From: Thermalbibacter longus
Lineage (GTDB): Bacteria; Chloroflexota; Chloroflexia; Thermomicrobiales; Thermomicrobiaceae
DNA length: 64,000 nt
Assembly (NCBI RefSeq): GCF_023806485.1
Contig: NZ_JAMSLR010000006.1
Span: 62,001 to 126,000, forward strand
Direction of reading: 5' to 3'
Positions 51,819 to 61,219 of this stretch are shown here, one piece after another. The position numbers and the translations under genes were made by a program. The notes under the pieces are model-generated. The model ran no database searches. It was given only the letters and a program-made list of their open reading frames with translations, and was not told the origin of the DNA. Numbering within the stretch: the first letter of the stretch is position 1; each line of letters opens with the position of its first letter.

Positions 51819-52361
51819 ATGCAGGCACGATCTCGATCCTGGTCTCGACAGCTCCGCTCGTTACTCCCGTTCGTGGCCGCCAGCTACGGCGCTGCCGCGC
51901 TCGGCAGTCTCTTCACCGCCCGCTCTCTCGGCCCGTGGTACCGGAGCCTGCGCAAGCCTCGCTGGACACCTCCGGATCGCCTCTTCGGCCCGGTCTGGAC
52001 GGTGCTGTACGGCATGATGGCCGTCTCTGCGTGGCTGGTCCGGCGTGCGGCACACGCCTCGCCCGGGCACGACCGTGCCGGTCGGGCTGCGCTGCTGAGC
52101 TGGTGGCTGCAGCTCGTGCTCAACGTCCTCTGGTCGGCCGTCTTCTTCGGCCGACGCAGCCTCTCCGGTGGACTCGCGGTGATCGCGCCCCTCTGGGGGA
52201 TGATCGCGAGCACAGCGGTTCTAGCCGCGCGCGCTCGGCCGCTGGCCGGGCTGCTCCTGCTGCCGTACCTGGCCTGGACTGGCTTCGCTGCCGCCCTGAA
52301 CTACCGCATCTGGCAGCTCAACCGCCGCCGCCCCCTGCTCCGGCGAGCGTTGCCGAGCTAG
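51819..52361 (+). CDS. tspO: TspO/MBR family protein
   Basis: A 180-residue membrane protein of the tryptophan-rich sensory/translocator family, which binds porphyrins and affects tetrapyrrole and stress signalling. The five helices are visible, with the family signatures WYRSLRKPRWTPPDRLFGPV and WTVLYGMM, NVLWSAVFFG, and WTGFAAALNYRIWQLN. An N-terminal basic extension of about 15 residues precedes helix 1. No carotenoid or tetrapyrrole gene is adjacent. Confidence 0.93.
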   Translation: MQARSRSWSRQLRSLLPFVAASYGAAALGSLFTARSLGPWYRSLRKPRWTPPDRLFGPVWTVLYGMMAVSAWLVRRAAHASPGHDRAGRAALLSWWLQLVLNVLWSAVFFGRRSLSGGLAVIAPLWGMIASTAVLAARARPLAGLLLLPYLAWTGFAAALNYRIWQLNRRRPLLRRALPS

Positions 52362-52395
52362 GCGCCGCGCGTTTCGGCAGGCCCGGGATCGGCCT

Positions 52396-53247
52396 CTAAA
52401 TCGAGAAGAAGAGCGACCGGTAGCGGTCGGCGACCTGTTGATCGCCGTAAGCGGTGCCGGCGCGCACCCGCCCGAAGGCGGTCAGGACGAGGCTTCCCGG
52501 ATCGAACTCGAACACGGTCGGCGCGTTCAGCTCATCGGGCGGGCAGGGCTCGTAGGCGTAGCCGCTCGCGTTGACGGTGACGCGCCAGGTTCCGCCGTTC
52601 CGGCCGGACACCCGGAAGCCGACTTGGATCGGCTCCGAGCCGACCCGCTCGGTGTCCGTCGTCACCTGCCACAGGATGAACATGAACGGCGCGAGGAAGT
52701 CGGCCACGTCGCCCGGCAGGCCATTGGGCAGGCCGAGTCCCTCGCGAATATCCCAACCGTGCACCCCGTAGTCCATGAGCTGGAAGACAGGGTAGATGAA
52801 CGCCGGCAGCGGGCCCATGTAGGCATGCGGTACCTGCAGCCCGGTCCACTCGTCGGCGCTCAATCCCTCGAAGATCGCCATGACCCGCTCGAAGTCGTCG
52901 CGCAGGCGCCGAAGCAGCTCGGACTGTGGCACCGAGCGGAAGGCTTGCGCGCGCTCGTCCAGCCGCTTGGCCATCACGCGCAGTCCCAGGGCCGGCTCCG
53001 CCTGGCCGCCGCTGCGCGCGATGTCGAAGTCCTTCAGATAACCCTCGGTCACATCGACCATATGGCCGACGATATCCCGCACCTACCAGTGACCGCAGGC
53101 GGTCGGCGCCTCCCAATGCTCCGGGCGCTCGGCCAGCTCCATAACGCGCCTGGCCTCTTCGCGCACTACACGCAGGAGTCGATCCTTGTTGCTGTAGTTG
53201 GTGGCATCCCACTGGGCGCGGTCCGGAACCTGCTCGACAGTTGCCAT
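52396..53247 (-). pseudogene. Maleylpyruvate isomerase/DinB-like gene interrupted by an amber stop
   Basis: The frame from ATG 53247 (AAAGGGGG just upstream) to the stop at 52396 spans 283 codons but contains one TAG at 53083-53085 (codon 55). Before it the protein reads WDATNYSNKDRLLRVVREE to WEAPTACGHW; after it VRDIVGHMVDVTEGYLKDFD. This is the continuous N-terminal helix bundle of the mycothiol-dependent isomerase/DinB superfamily, where a W-x-V-R-D-I-V-x-H segment is normal. The TAG replaces one residue (GAG to TAG is one change), with no frameshift. A GTG follows directly and could restart translation, but without the first helix. Recent nonsense mutation or sequencing error are the simplest explanations. 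Confidence 0.72.
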
Positions 53248-53586
53248 GGGACCCCCTTTCGGCGAACAGGCTACCGACGACGTGCTGTGACTTGCGCGGC
53301 ACCAGCCGGATCGTGCGGCTAGTCGCTGTGGTGGGAATCACACGCTCATACTAGTCCCTGCGGGCGTATCTGGCAACTAGTGGATCGTCACTTTTACCTC
53401 AACGCTAGGGTGCGTTTGCGCGAGCCGAGTGTCCCAGTCCCCGCGTGCTGGCCCGCTCCATGGCCAGCGAGTGTAGGCGCGCCTCGCGCCTCTTGGCCGG
53501 CCACCCCGTGTGCGGCATGCTGTGCGACGAGGCGGGCCTGGCAGCACGACACTGCCGGGCGAGCACGCGACCGGAAAGGGGGAGCC

Positions 53587-54384
53587 ATGAGCGGCAGCGC
53601 GCGAGGGTTCGGGCTTGCGGCAACGACGCCGGCCACCGTCATCAGGGCAGCGGCGGCCGCCGCCGAGGAGCACGGCTACCGCACCTTCTGGGTGAACGAC
53701 ACACCGGACGGTGACGGGCTGGCCGCGCTGGCGCAGGCGGCGACGGCCACCGAGCGGATCGGCTTGGGGGTGGGGGTGATCCCGCTGTCGCGCCGTACGC
53801 CGGAGAGCATCGTCGAGCAGGTGCGCCGGCTAGGACTGCCGCTCGACCGGCTGAGACTCGGAGTCGGCAGCGGGTCGGGGCCGGGTGCCCTGAGGCGAGT
53901 CCGGCAGGGCATCCGGGCGCTCCGGGAAGCGCTACCGGCGGAGCTGGTGGTTGCGGCGCTGGGGCCGAGGATGTGCCGGCTCGCTGGCGCAGAGGCCGAT
54001 GCCGTGCTCTTCAACTGGCTTACGCCTGAGCACGCGCGCGTCTCCGCTGGCTGGCTGCAGGAAGGGGCCGATCAGGCTGGCCGTCCGCGGCCGAAGCTCT
54101 ATGCCTACGTGCGCGTCGCCATCGGCCCCGCGGCGATCCAGCGGCTGGAGCAAGAGGCTGGGCGCTACGAGCGCATCCCGGGCTACTCGGAACACTTTGC
54201 CCGCATGGGCGTGAGCGCCAGGCAGACGGCGATCGCGGTGGAACGCCCCGAGGAACTACCGGCGGCACTCCAGCCGTGGGACGGCGTGCTCGACGAGCTG
54301 GTGGTGCGGGCTATCACGGCGGCCGACACCGAGGAGCAGGTACTGGAGCTGGTGCGGGCCGCTGCTCCGAGCAACCCGTACTAG
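53587..54384 (+). CDS. LLM-class (luciferase-like) flavin or F420-dependent oxidoreductase
   Basis: A 265-residue (beta/alpha)8 enzyme. It shows GFGLAATTPATVIRAAAAAE-like opening helices, RTFWVNDTPDGDGLAALAQA, TERIGLGVGVIPLSRRTPES, RLGLPLDRLRLGVGSGSG, and VLFNWLTPEHARV. It is shorter than typical members (300-350 residues) because the insertion regions are reduced. Cofactor (FMN or F420) and substrate are not evident. ATG 53587 follows GGAAAGGGGGAG; upstream frame is Arg-rich and not protein-like. Confidence 0.85.
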   Translation: MSGSARGFGLAATTPATVIRAAAAAAEEHGYRTFWVNDTPDGDGLAALAQAATATERIGLGVGVIPLSRRTPESIVEQVRRLGLPLDRLRLGVGSGSGPGALRRVRQGIRALREALPAELVVAALGPRMCRLAGAEADAVLFNWLTPEHARVSAGWLQEGADQAGRPRPKLYAYVRVAIGPAAIQRLEQEAGRYERIPGYSEHFARMGVSARQTAIAVERPEELPAALQPWDGVLDELVVRAITAADTEEQVLELVRAAAPSNPY

Positions 54385-54559
54385 GTCGCCTCTCCCGCCC
54401 TCCAGCGCCTGTCCGATCCGGTGCACCGAAAGGTGTCCAGGGATCGCTGTGTGTCCCTCCTCGAGGGTGGGGCAACGCTTCCTCGAGATGGGAACCTTCG
54501 CGGTCTGCGCGTTGTAGTACCGGTGGGTAGTCGAGGTCGCACACCGACGGAGGTTCTCC

Positions 54560-56821
54560 ATGATCTACCGTGTCCGCTCGCTCGTCGCCGTCGTCTTGAT
54601 CCTGGCGCTCGTTGCCGGGCTGAGCATCGTCGCCGCAATGGCCGCCGGCAGGCATGAGCTCAGGGAAACTGTGGCCGAGGCCGAGCCGGTCGCGCTCCCT
54701 GATACCCTGCTCTTCAGTCTCTATGATCAGCAAACCGGCCGCTCGTCGCTGGCCGCTCTGGTGCCAGGGCACCGCTTGCCGCAGCCGATTCTCGAGACAG
54801 CCGGCTTCTACCCGCCCACGGATGCGGCGATCTCGCCGGATGGTCGCCAGCTCGTCGTTCGCCAGGTCGAGGACGTCGGAGGCCGTCAGGTCGGCTCCGT
54901 CATAGCGCTCGCGACTGACACGCTCGAGACGCAGTGGCGCGCGGAGGTCATGGAGTGGGCCGCCTCAGCCGGTGCCGCGACGCCGGACTCGGGCCCGGTC
55001 GACGAGCGCCCGCAGCTCATGCTCGACAGCGTGGCGGTCACGGCCGATCGCGTCTACGTGGCCGGCCATGTCTGGCAGGGGACGAATTCGATCACGGTCG
55101 CGGTACTCGATCGCGCGACCGGCGCGGAGGTCGCGCGCTGGGTGGTCGATACCGGAGAGCGGGCGCCAGGGTACGCCCGCCTGCTCGCTTCCCCAGACGG
55201 CGGGAGGCTCGTTGTCCTGGCGTCGACGTGGGACGCGCTCCCGACAGACCGAGACCCCGCTGGCGAGGAAGGGCCGATCCTCTACACCCGACTGCGGCTC
55301 CCCGAGGGTATCGTCGAAGCGCGCACGGTCGTCGAGGCGCAGCCGGGCACGGTACCCCTCTGGGATGGCCGGCCGACGCCTGACGGTCGCTGGCTGTACG
55401 GGCTCGTCTACACTGGGGGCAGCGAGATCCTGGTGAACTTCTTCGACCTGGCCTCTGGGGAACTCGGCCCCTCGCTGGATCTCGCGTTCTCCGGAGCCGG
55501 AGGCTTTCCCATCTCACAACATGCCGTCTCGCCCGACGGACGCCGGCTCTACGTCTTCTCGCCGGCCACCGGCGAGATGGCGATCGTCGACCTGGAGCGC
55601 CAGCAGATCGAGGGGAAGGTCGTCGTCGAGACAGGAGCCGAACCAGCCGGCACTTCCCGGCTCGAGCGCTTCCTCGCCGCGCTGCGCGGCTTGCTCGTCC
55701 GGGAGGCCGCAGCCAAGGTCTCCTTTGCCGGTGGCGGGATGCAGCTCTCGCCGGACGGGAGTCGACTCTACGCGATCGGGTTTGAGGGGGAGGCGTATCA
55801 GGAGAGGGTGGACGGGATCTGGGTGATCGATACAGCGTCGTGGCGCATCGTTGGTCACTGGTTGCCCGGCGCGAGCCCGGGCGAGATATTCCTCAGCCAG
55901 GACGGCCGCTTTCTCTACGCCCAGATCTGGGATACCGGCGCAGCGCAGAGCCAGAGCGAGCTGAGCGTGATCGACACGATAACCGGTTTCGAGGTCTTCA
56001 CGGTGCCGATCGGGGCGTCGAGCGTGACCACGTTGAACGAGCTCTACCGCCAGTCCATCGGGCGCGCTCCGGCCGGCGGCACGCTCCCGCGGAGTGCGCC
56101 GGCCGACGCCCGGCCGATCGCCGCCCTGGCAGCGTCGGTCGAGCCAGCCAGGGTGCCCATCCGTCAGCCAGTGACGATCGAGGCGCGCTTCGTCGACCCA
56201 GCGACGGCCCAGCCGCTCCGCCCCGGCCAGGATGACGTCCGCTACGACCCACCTGATCGGGTGACCGCTTCTCTGAGCTACCGCGGAGCGGACGACCTGG
56301 TGACCGTCGAGCTAGAGCCAGCCGGCTACGCGCGCTACCGGGGACAGGTCGCGTTGGAGAAAGCCGGCCCCTGGACGCTGACGGTGGTCGCCGAGCGTGT
56401 CGACTCGTTCAACAGCCGCGCGTATCGAGAGGCGGCCGTGACGGTACTCCCGACGTTCAACGGCACTGACGGGCGAGCCTACCTGCTCCGGATCACGACA
56501 GACCCCGAGCGGCCGCTCGCGCACCAGCGCGTCGTATTTCGCCTAGCCTTCGTGGACGCCGAGACCGGCGAGCCGCTGCCGCCGGACGTCACCGTCACCG
56601 AGGGGCTCTCATCGGAAGCCTTCGCGCCGCTCGCCAGCTTCTACCTGGGCATTGACGGCGGGGCGACGACTGGTCGGCTCGAGCCGGTCGGGCATGGCGT
56701 GTACGAGGGACAGGTAACGTTCTGGGAAGCCGGCACCTGGTCGGTCGAGGTGAGGATGCGCCGCGCCGATGGCCACCTCGTGCCGCTCATAGTCGGCACG
56801 ATCGAGGTCGATAAACAGTGA
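54560..56821 (+). CDS. Secreted beta-propeller protein with C-terminal Ig-like domains
   Basis: A 753-residue protein with an N-terminal signal or anchor (VRSLVAVVLILALVAGLSIV). Residues about 45-510 form a propeller with repeats such as AAISPDGRQLVVRQ, LLASPDGGRLVVLAS, AVSPDGRRLYVFSP and QLSPDGSRLYAIGF. The C-terminal 240 residues look like two Ig-like or YtkA-type domains (VRIPIRQPVTIEARF-like and RPLAHQRVVFRLAFVDAETG). It is likely outside the membrane. ATG 54560 follows GGAGG. Function unknown; it resembles the propeller protein near 8 kb only in architecture. Confidence 0.83.
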   Translation: MIYRVRSLVAVVLILALVAGLSIVAAMAAGRHELRETVAEAEPVALPDTLLFSLYDQQTGRSSLAALVPGHRLPQPILETAGFYPPTDAAISPDGRQLVVRQVEDVGGRQVGSVIALATDTLETQWRAEVMEWAASAGAATPDSGPVDERPQLMLDSVAVTADRVYVAGHVWQGTNSITVAVLDRATGAEVARWVVDTGERAPGYARLLASPDGGRLVVLASTWDALPTDRDPAGEEGPILYTRLRLPEGIVEARTVVEAQPGTVPLWDGRPTPDGRWLYGLVYTGGSEILVNFFDLASGELGPSLDLAFSGAGGFPISQHAVSPDGRRLYVFSPATGEMAIVDLERQQIEGKVVVETGAEPAGTSRLERFLAALRGLLVREAAAKVSFAGGGMQLSPDGSRLYAIGFEGEAYQERVDGIWVIDTASWRIVGHWLPGASPGEIFLSQDGRFLYAQIWDTGAAQSQSELSVIDTITGFEVFTVPIGASSVTTLNELYRQSIGRAPAGGTLPRSAPADARPIAALAASVEPARVPIRQPVTIEARFVDPATAQPLRPGQDDVRYDPPDRVTASLSYRGADDLVTVELEPAGYARYRGQVALEKAGPWTLTVVAERVDSFNSRAYREAAVTVLPTFNGTDGRAYLLRITTDPERPLAHQRVVFRLAFVDAETGEPLPPDVTVTEGLSSEAFAPLASFYLGIDGGATTGRLEPVGHGVYEGQVTFWEAGTWSVEVRMRRADGHLVPLIVGTIEVDKQ

Positions 56822-56854
56822 GCTGTCCTCGGTCGAGAGCCTGAGCGCCTCTCG

Positions 56855-56900
56855 GGCCTACCCAGCGAGCGGAGGACACGAGCCGCTCGGTGGGTAGGCC
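56855..56900. terminator. Strong hairpin terminator between convergent genes
   Basis: Two 18-base arms (GGCCTACCCAGCGAGCGG and CCGCTCGGTGGGTAGGCC) pair with one mismatch around a 10-nt loop, between the propeller gene and the convergent DinB gene. It can end transcripts from both sides. Confidence 0.75.
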
Positions 56901-56949
56901 GTGTCTATCGCAGGCTTCCTGTAGCCGGACGGTGACTGGTGCCGGTTCT

Positions 56950-57405
56950 CTACCCGCCCAGCAGGTGCTGGATCTGGTCGAGATGCTCTCGGTCGTGCTG
57001 GATCAGGTCTTCGATGATGTCCTCGATCGTGATCTCGTCGCGCGTCTCGTGGATAGCCTTTCGACCCCAATCCTTCGGGGCCAGGTTCATCAGCACCGAG
57101 AGCGTCTCGCCGCGCTCATGCCCGAAGGCCTCGAGGACGTCGTGCAGGCTGCGACTGGCGTAGTCGCCTGCCCGCGCCAGCTCGAGCTGGTTCATGGCCC
57201 GGAAGTAGGGGGTGTCTTCGGCCAGCATCCGCACGATCCGCTCGCGGGATAGCCGCTCTGCGTCGACCATATGGGCGATGACCTCGATCGGGCCCCAGTC
57301 CTCGTTCGACCGCTGCGCGGGGAGTTCCCGGCCCTCGACGAGGTTCTGGAGACGCTTTGGCGTCTCGGCGAGGAGATCGATGAGTTCACGGTACGCATCC
57401 AGCAT
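56950..57405 (-). CDS. DinB-family protein
   Basis: A 151-residue four-helix-bundle protein. The three metal-binding histidines typical of DinB/YfiT-like proteins are present, one in VIAHMVDAERLSRERI and two in IQHDREHLDQIQHLL. The family includes thiol transferases and proteins of unknown role; a specific activity cannot be assigned. It starts at ATG 57405; the longer open frame upstream is not protein-like. No obvious operon partner. Confidence 0.85.
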   Translation of the reverse strand: MLDAYRELIDLLAETPKRLQNLVEGRELPAQRSNEDWGPIEVIAHMVDAERLSRERIVRMLAEDTPYFRAMNQLELARAGDYASRSLHDVLEAFGHERGETLSVLMNLAPKDWGRKAIHETRDEITIEDIIEDLIQHDREHLDQIQHLLGG

Positions 57406-57550
57406 CGGGCACGTGCTTTCGATCGAAGGGCCGACGAGGCGAAGCCGCTATCACAGTGCATCACCGGGCCGGCTCCGCGTGAACGGTGCACCCTCAGCTA
57501 CGCCATCCAGGTGTGCTCGACCTCTACGGTAACATCTGCCAGGAGACGCG

Positions 57551-58123
57551 TCAAATCCGGCTCTCGTGTTCGTCTGGCCCAGCGTGACCGTCGGTCAGAT
57601 GCCAGGTGATCCCGAACGGGTCGCGGAAGACGAACGAGTGGCGCTGGTCTTCGCTGACAGCGTATCCCCTCGCCAGGGCCACGCCGCGGAGCTCGACCAG
57701 CGACTCGGGGGCGACCCGCAGGCTGATGTGCTGAAGCCGCGGCTCCACGAACACTGTGCCTCGACCGGCCGCCTGGATCAGAAGCGCCAGAGGCCCATTG
57801 CGGAGGTAGCAGTACTCCGGGTAGATCCCCTGCCGCAGCCCGGTGTCCCAGTCGAAATCGGCGGGCAGGAACTCCCATCGCTCGCCTGCCCGGCGGGCCC
57901 GGAAGACGACGTCCATGCCGAAGAAGTCGTGGTAGAACGCCTCGGCCCGGCGGATATCGGCAACGCGAACGGCAATGTGCTCGACTGCCTCGATCGCTGG
58001 TCGGCGCTCGGCCGGCACCAGCGGGCTACCCGCAGGAACTGGCAGGCCGAACGGCAACGGGGCCGGAACGCCTACCGTCTGGACTGCCGGCGTCTGCGCT
58101 GCCGGCTGCTCACGCTCGGACAT
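57551..58123 (-). CDS. Vicinal oxygen chelate (glyoxalase/dioxygenase) family protein
   Basis: A 190-residue protein with a disordered Pro-rich N-terminus of about 40 residues and one VOC module pair: AVEHIAVRVADIRRAEAFYH with metal-binding His, GIYPEYCYLRNGPLALLIQ, LQHISLRVAPESLVEL with a second His, and SFVFRDPFGITWHLTDG. It could be a glyoxalase, isomerase or dioxygenase; the substrate is not evident. It lies 32 bp upstream of the stop of the glycosidase gene's neighbour, and could be read after that gene. Confidence 0.85.
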   Translation of the reverse strand: MSEREQPAAQTPAVQTVGVPAPLPFGLPVPAGSPLVPAERRPAIEAVEHIAVRVADIRRAEAFYHDFFGMDVVFRARRAGERWEFLPADFDWDTGLRQGIYPEYCYLRNGPLALLIQAAGRGTVFVEPRLQHISLRVAPESLVELRGVALARGYAVSEDQRHSFVFRDPFGITWHLTDGHAGPDEHESRI

Positions 58124-58155
58124 CGCGCCCGTCTCCCTCCGTCCCCCTCACGCGC

Positions 58156-59949
58156 TCAACGGTACCAGCTCATCGTGCTCAGAACCTGATTGCCGAGCAG
58201 GCCGAGCTGCACTTCGTGCTCGGTGCCGGCATGCTCTGGATGGTACTCGAACCGGGCACGCTCGAAGTACTGTACCGTGTAGGTCTTGCCGTCCGCGGGG
58301 TTGACCTCGGTCAGCTCGCCGCTGATCGGGTAGCCGAAGATGGCGAGCCCGCCGTGCTCTTCCCAGTAGCGCTTGAAGGCGCCGCCCAGGTACTGACCGG
58401 TCTCCGGAAAGTAGACGCGGTTCGGGTCGGGCGGCTGGTCGGGGCTCGGCGGCGGTTGCCGCTCGAACTGGCGTCCCCGCGCCACGTACCAGCCGAGCAG
58501 GCCGAGTTGCACCTCGTAGGGGGTGCCTCGGAACTCCGGCCAGTACTCGAAGCGCGCGCGCTCGAAGTACTGCACTGCCCGGCCGGCCACGAAGAACACC
58601 TCGGTCTTGGGGTAGCCGAACAGCGCGAGACCTCCATGCTCGAGCCAGTAGCGCAAGAAGGGACCGCGCAGCGTGTGGCCTGTCTCCGGGAAGTACCAGA
58701 CGTCGGGGCCGGCGTTGAGCGGTGGCGGAACGGGAGCGGTAGGCAGCATCTCCGGCCGCGCCAGCGATTGGTAGACCATGTAGGCCGGCTTGCGTGGCCA
58801 CGGCGTCGCCTCGCGGCCATAGCGGAAGGCGGAGTCCCGCAGCCGGACCAGCCCCCAGTTGGCGTAGTCGTGGCCGTCCCCGAAGTCTTCGTACTTGAAC
58901 CAGAAGACGCGGTCGACAAACGGCGTCTCGTCGCGCAGCTTGGTGTAGACCTCGCGCAGGAACTCCGCCTGCCGGATCTCCTGCTGCGTCGGGTCCATGA
59001 TGCCGGAGACCGACCACTCCGGCGGGGCAGCCGGGTAGCCGATCTCGGTTACCCAGACTCCGGAGGTGTCGCCGAACTCTGTCTGGAGGGCGCGCAGTCT
59101 CCGCAGGTCAGCCAGGGTCTCCTCCGGTGGCAGGTTGTAGGGGTGGATCGAGACGCCGTCCCAGGGATGGCGCCCGGTGCGCTGCACGTAGTCCCGCACC
59201 GCCTCCGACTCGTAGACCGCGCGCAGCCAGTCGAGATGATCGGTCTGGCCGCTCTCGCGATCGTGGAGCAGGGAGCCGGCCACGAACTGCACCGATGGGT
59301 GCGCCGGCTTCACCGTCTCGTAGAGGTCGACCGCGATGCGGCCGTAGATCTCGGGGTCGACGGCCTTCTCCTGGCCGAGCGTCTCCCAGTGCAGGATCTG
59401 GTTCGCGTTCGGCTCGTTGAGGATCTCGATCGCGCCGAGCCGGTCGCCGTAGCGGTCGACGATCTCCTTCACCCGCTGGACGAAGGCGCGGCTATATCGA
59501 TTGCGGCCATCGGCACCGGGCCGGTCGTTGATGTGCCGGAACCGGTAGGTCTGATCCAGATCGGCCAGGATCCCGGAGCCCATGACGGCCAGCACCTTGA
59601 CCCCGTAGCGCGGTGCCAGCTCCTGGATGTACCAGTCGTGCTTGACCGGATCGATCCAGCCGGGCCCTTCTGGCTGGTCGTACTCAGCGTGGAACTCGAT
59701 CCGCACCCAGCCGGCCCCCATAGCCGCGATGTCGGCCATCATCCCCTCGAGGAACGTGCGGTTCACGTCGAGCGGGTGACGCTCCGGGTCAGTGTTGTAC
59801 TCGTACCACGGGTCCCTGCCGACGATCCCGAAGAAATCCCGGGGATTGGCTGGATCGCGAGCTGCCGACACGAGCGAGGGCTGTCCGAGAAGCGTTAGGC
59901 TGAGGAGCGCGACGAGGAGCAGGCGCTGGTACCGTCCAGCGAGAGCCAC
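58156..59949 (-). CDS. Secreted glycoside hydrolase (TIM barrel) with YFPETGH repeats
   Basis: A 597-residue exported enzyme. The signal peptide covers about residues 1-30 (LLLVALLSLTLLGQPSLVSA). The (beta/alpha)8 domain has the acid/base Glu in IEILNEPNANQ and a likely nucleophile Glu in GVWVTEIGYP, as in clan GH-A (GH5/GH39-like). The last 200 residues contain two copies of a Chloroflexota-type module with YFPETGH or YFPETGQ, HGGLALFGYP or HGGLAIFGYP, VQYFERARFEY and EVQLGLLG, probably binding surfaces. GTG 59949 is chosen because GGGAAAGGGAAGGG precedes it and the signal peptide follows. The substrate is unknown. Confidence 0.88.
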   Translation of the reverse strand: MALAGRYQRLLLVALLSLTLLGQPSLVSAARDPANPRDFFGIVGRDPWYEYNTDPERHPLDVNRTFLEGMMADIAAMGAGWVRIEFHAEYDQPEGPGWIDPVKHDWYIQELAPRYGVKVLAVMGSGILADLDQTYRFRHINDRPGADGRNRYSRAFVQRVKEIVDRYGDRLGAIEILNEPNANQILHWETLGQEKAVDPEIYGRIAVDLYETVKPAHPSVQFVAGSLLHDRESGQTDHLDWLRAVYESEAVRDYVQRTGRHPWDGVSIHPYNLPPEETLADLRRLRALQTEFGDTSGVWVTEIGYPAAPPEWSVSGIMDPTQQEIRQAEFLREVYTKLRDETPFVDRVFWFKYEDFGDGHDYANWGLVRLRDSAFRYGREATPWPRKPAYMVYQSLARPEMLPTAPVPPPLNAGPDVWYFPETGHTLRGPFLRYWLEHGGLALFGYPKTEVFFVAGRAVQYFERARFEYWPEFRGTPYEVQLGLLGWYVARGRQFERQPPPSPDQPPDPNRVYFPETGQYLGGAFKRYWEEHGGLAIFGYPISGELTEVNPADGKTYTVQYFERARFEYHPEHAGTEHEVQLGLLGNQVLSTMSWYR

Positions 59950-60118
59950 TACCCTTCCCTTTCCCCTGAACCAATCATGTTGCGTCCCGGAGGTATTCCT
60001 ACAGGAGCTGGGCTCTGCGAGCAAGGGCTGTTACCGAGTGCCGCGGCGGGTAGCCTCCTCTCTCAGGCGAACAGGCGAAACGCCGGGTAGGGTACCGAGC
60101 CGGCCACTCGCTGGCTCT

Positions 60119-61000
60119 TCAGTCTGACCGCCGGAGCGGGAGTGGCCTGCCACTCTCTCGAAGCGGCTGCAGGACGAAGCGCTCGATCGCCTCGGCTACC
60201 CCGTCCTCGTCGTGCCCGCGCACGACGGCAGCCGCCCGGGCTTTGACGTGCGGCGCCGCATTCCCCATTGCGACGCCGAGCCCGGCAGCTTCGAGCAAGG
60301 GTAGATCGTTTTCCCCATCCCCCACGGCGAGCACGTCCGCGAGCGTGATCCCCAGGCGCTGCGCGAGCATGGCAACTCCGCTGGCCTTGCTCGTTCCCGG
60401 CATGTGGACGTTCGCTGCCCAGTACGGCGGGTTCGCGTCCCACTCGAGCGGCCCCGCGTGGTAGAGCTCGAGACCGCGCTCGGCGAGCATCGCGCTGACT
60501 GGGCGCAGTCGCTCTTCCGGCGCGAAGAGGTCGATCGTCAGCACGTCGGGCAGATCGGGGAGCGCGTCCGGCGGCAGGCGTTCGCTGTCACCCGGACGGG
60601 TCGCCAGAGCCGCCTCCAGGAGCGCGCTCGCCTGGCCAGGAGTGTCGGTGAGCACGATGCGCTCCCCCGATTGAGGGCTGCGGATCAGCATCAGGCCGAG
60701 TTCGTGCTCGCGCGCCGTCTGCGTGACCAGCGCGAGCGTCGGGCGGTCGAACGGAGCCTGGTGGAGCGGCCGGTCGTGTGCGGTATCCCATACCAGCGCG
60801 CCGTTGTGGACGACCAGCGGCAGCGCAATGCCCAGCTCTTCGACCACTGGGCGAGTCGAGCGGAGACGCCGCCCGGTGGCGAGCGCCACCTCGACCCCGA
60901 GCGCTCGGGCCTGGCTGATCGCATCGCGGACAACTGGCGTCACGATATCCGAAGGGTCGAGGAGAGTTCCGTCGATATCGAGGACGATGAGCCGGAACAT
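60119..61000 (-). CDS. HAD-superfamily Cof-type hydrolase
   Basis: A 293-residue phosphatase with motif I LIVLDIDGTLLD (nucleophile Asp), motif II ALATGRRLRSTRPV, the cap domain of the Cof/type IIB kind, motif III region with Lys in MPGTSKASGVAMLAQ, and motif IV VLAVGDGENDLPLLE. These enzymes dephosphorylate sugar phosphates or cofactors such as FMN and pyridoxal phosphate; the substrate is not evident. ATG 61000 matches the family start. No clear operon partner. Confidence 0.92.
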   Translation of the reverse strand: MFRLIVLDIDGTLLDPSDIVTPVVRDAISQARALGVEVALATGRRLRSTRPVVEELGIALPLVVHNGALVWDTAHDRPLHQAPFDRPTLALVTQTAREHELGLMLIRSPQSGERIVLTDTPGQASALLEAALATRPGDSERLPPDALPDLPDVLTIDLFAPEERLRPVSAMLAERGLELYHAGPLEWDANPPYWAANVHMPGTSKASGVAMLAQRLGITLADVLAVGDGENDLPLLEAAGLGVAMGNAAPHVKARAAAVVRGHDEDGVAEAIERFVLQPLRESGRPLPLRRSD

Positions 61001-61219
61001 CGAGTCGAATACCTCTCCGCTCTCGAGCGAGCCCCGTCATCGCTCACGGTGCGGGGTGTCGCTGTCAGAACGATTCCACCCGGGTCTGAAAGCCCTGGGC
61101 GGTGCTCTCTGGTATACCATACGGCATGCGCCTGCCCCGGCACCTCGAGCGGACATGGGCCTGGACGTCTCCCCTGACAGCGGCTAGGATCGCAGCAGAG
61201 AAGGTCGAGGAGGCGACTC

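Noticed and set aside
31402-53085. General stop-codon reassignment in this organism
   Set aside because: Many intact genes here end with TGA and TAG (for example the glycosyltransferases and holB-region genes), so neither codon is broadly reassigned.
53083-53085. UAG as pyrrolysine
   Set aside because: No Pyl genes or methylamine methyltransferases are present, and the position is a surface helix start, not a known Pyl site.
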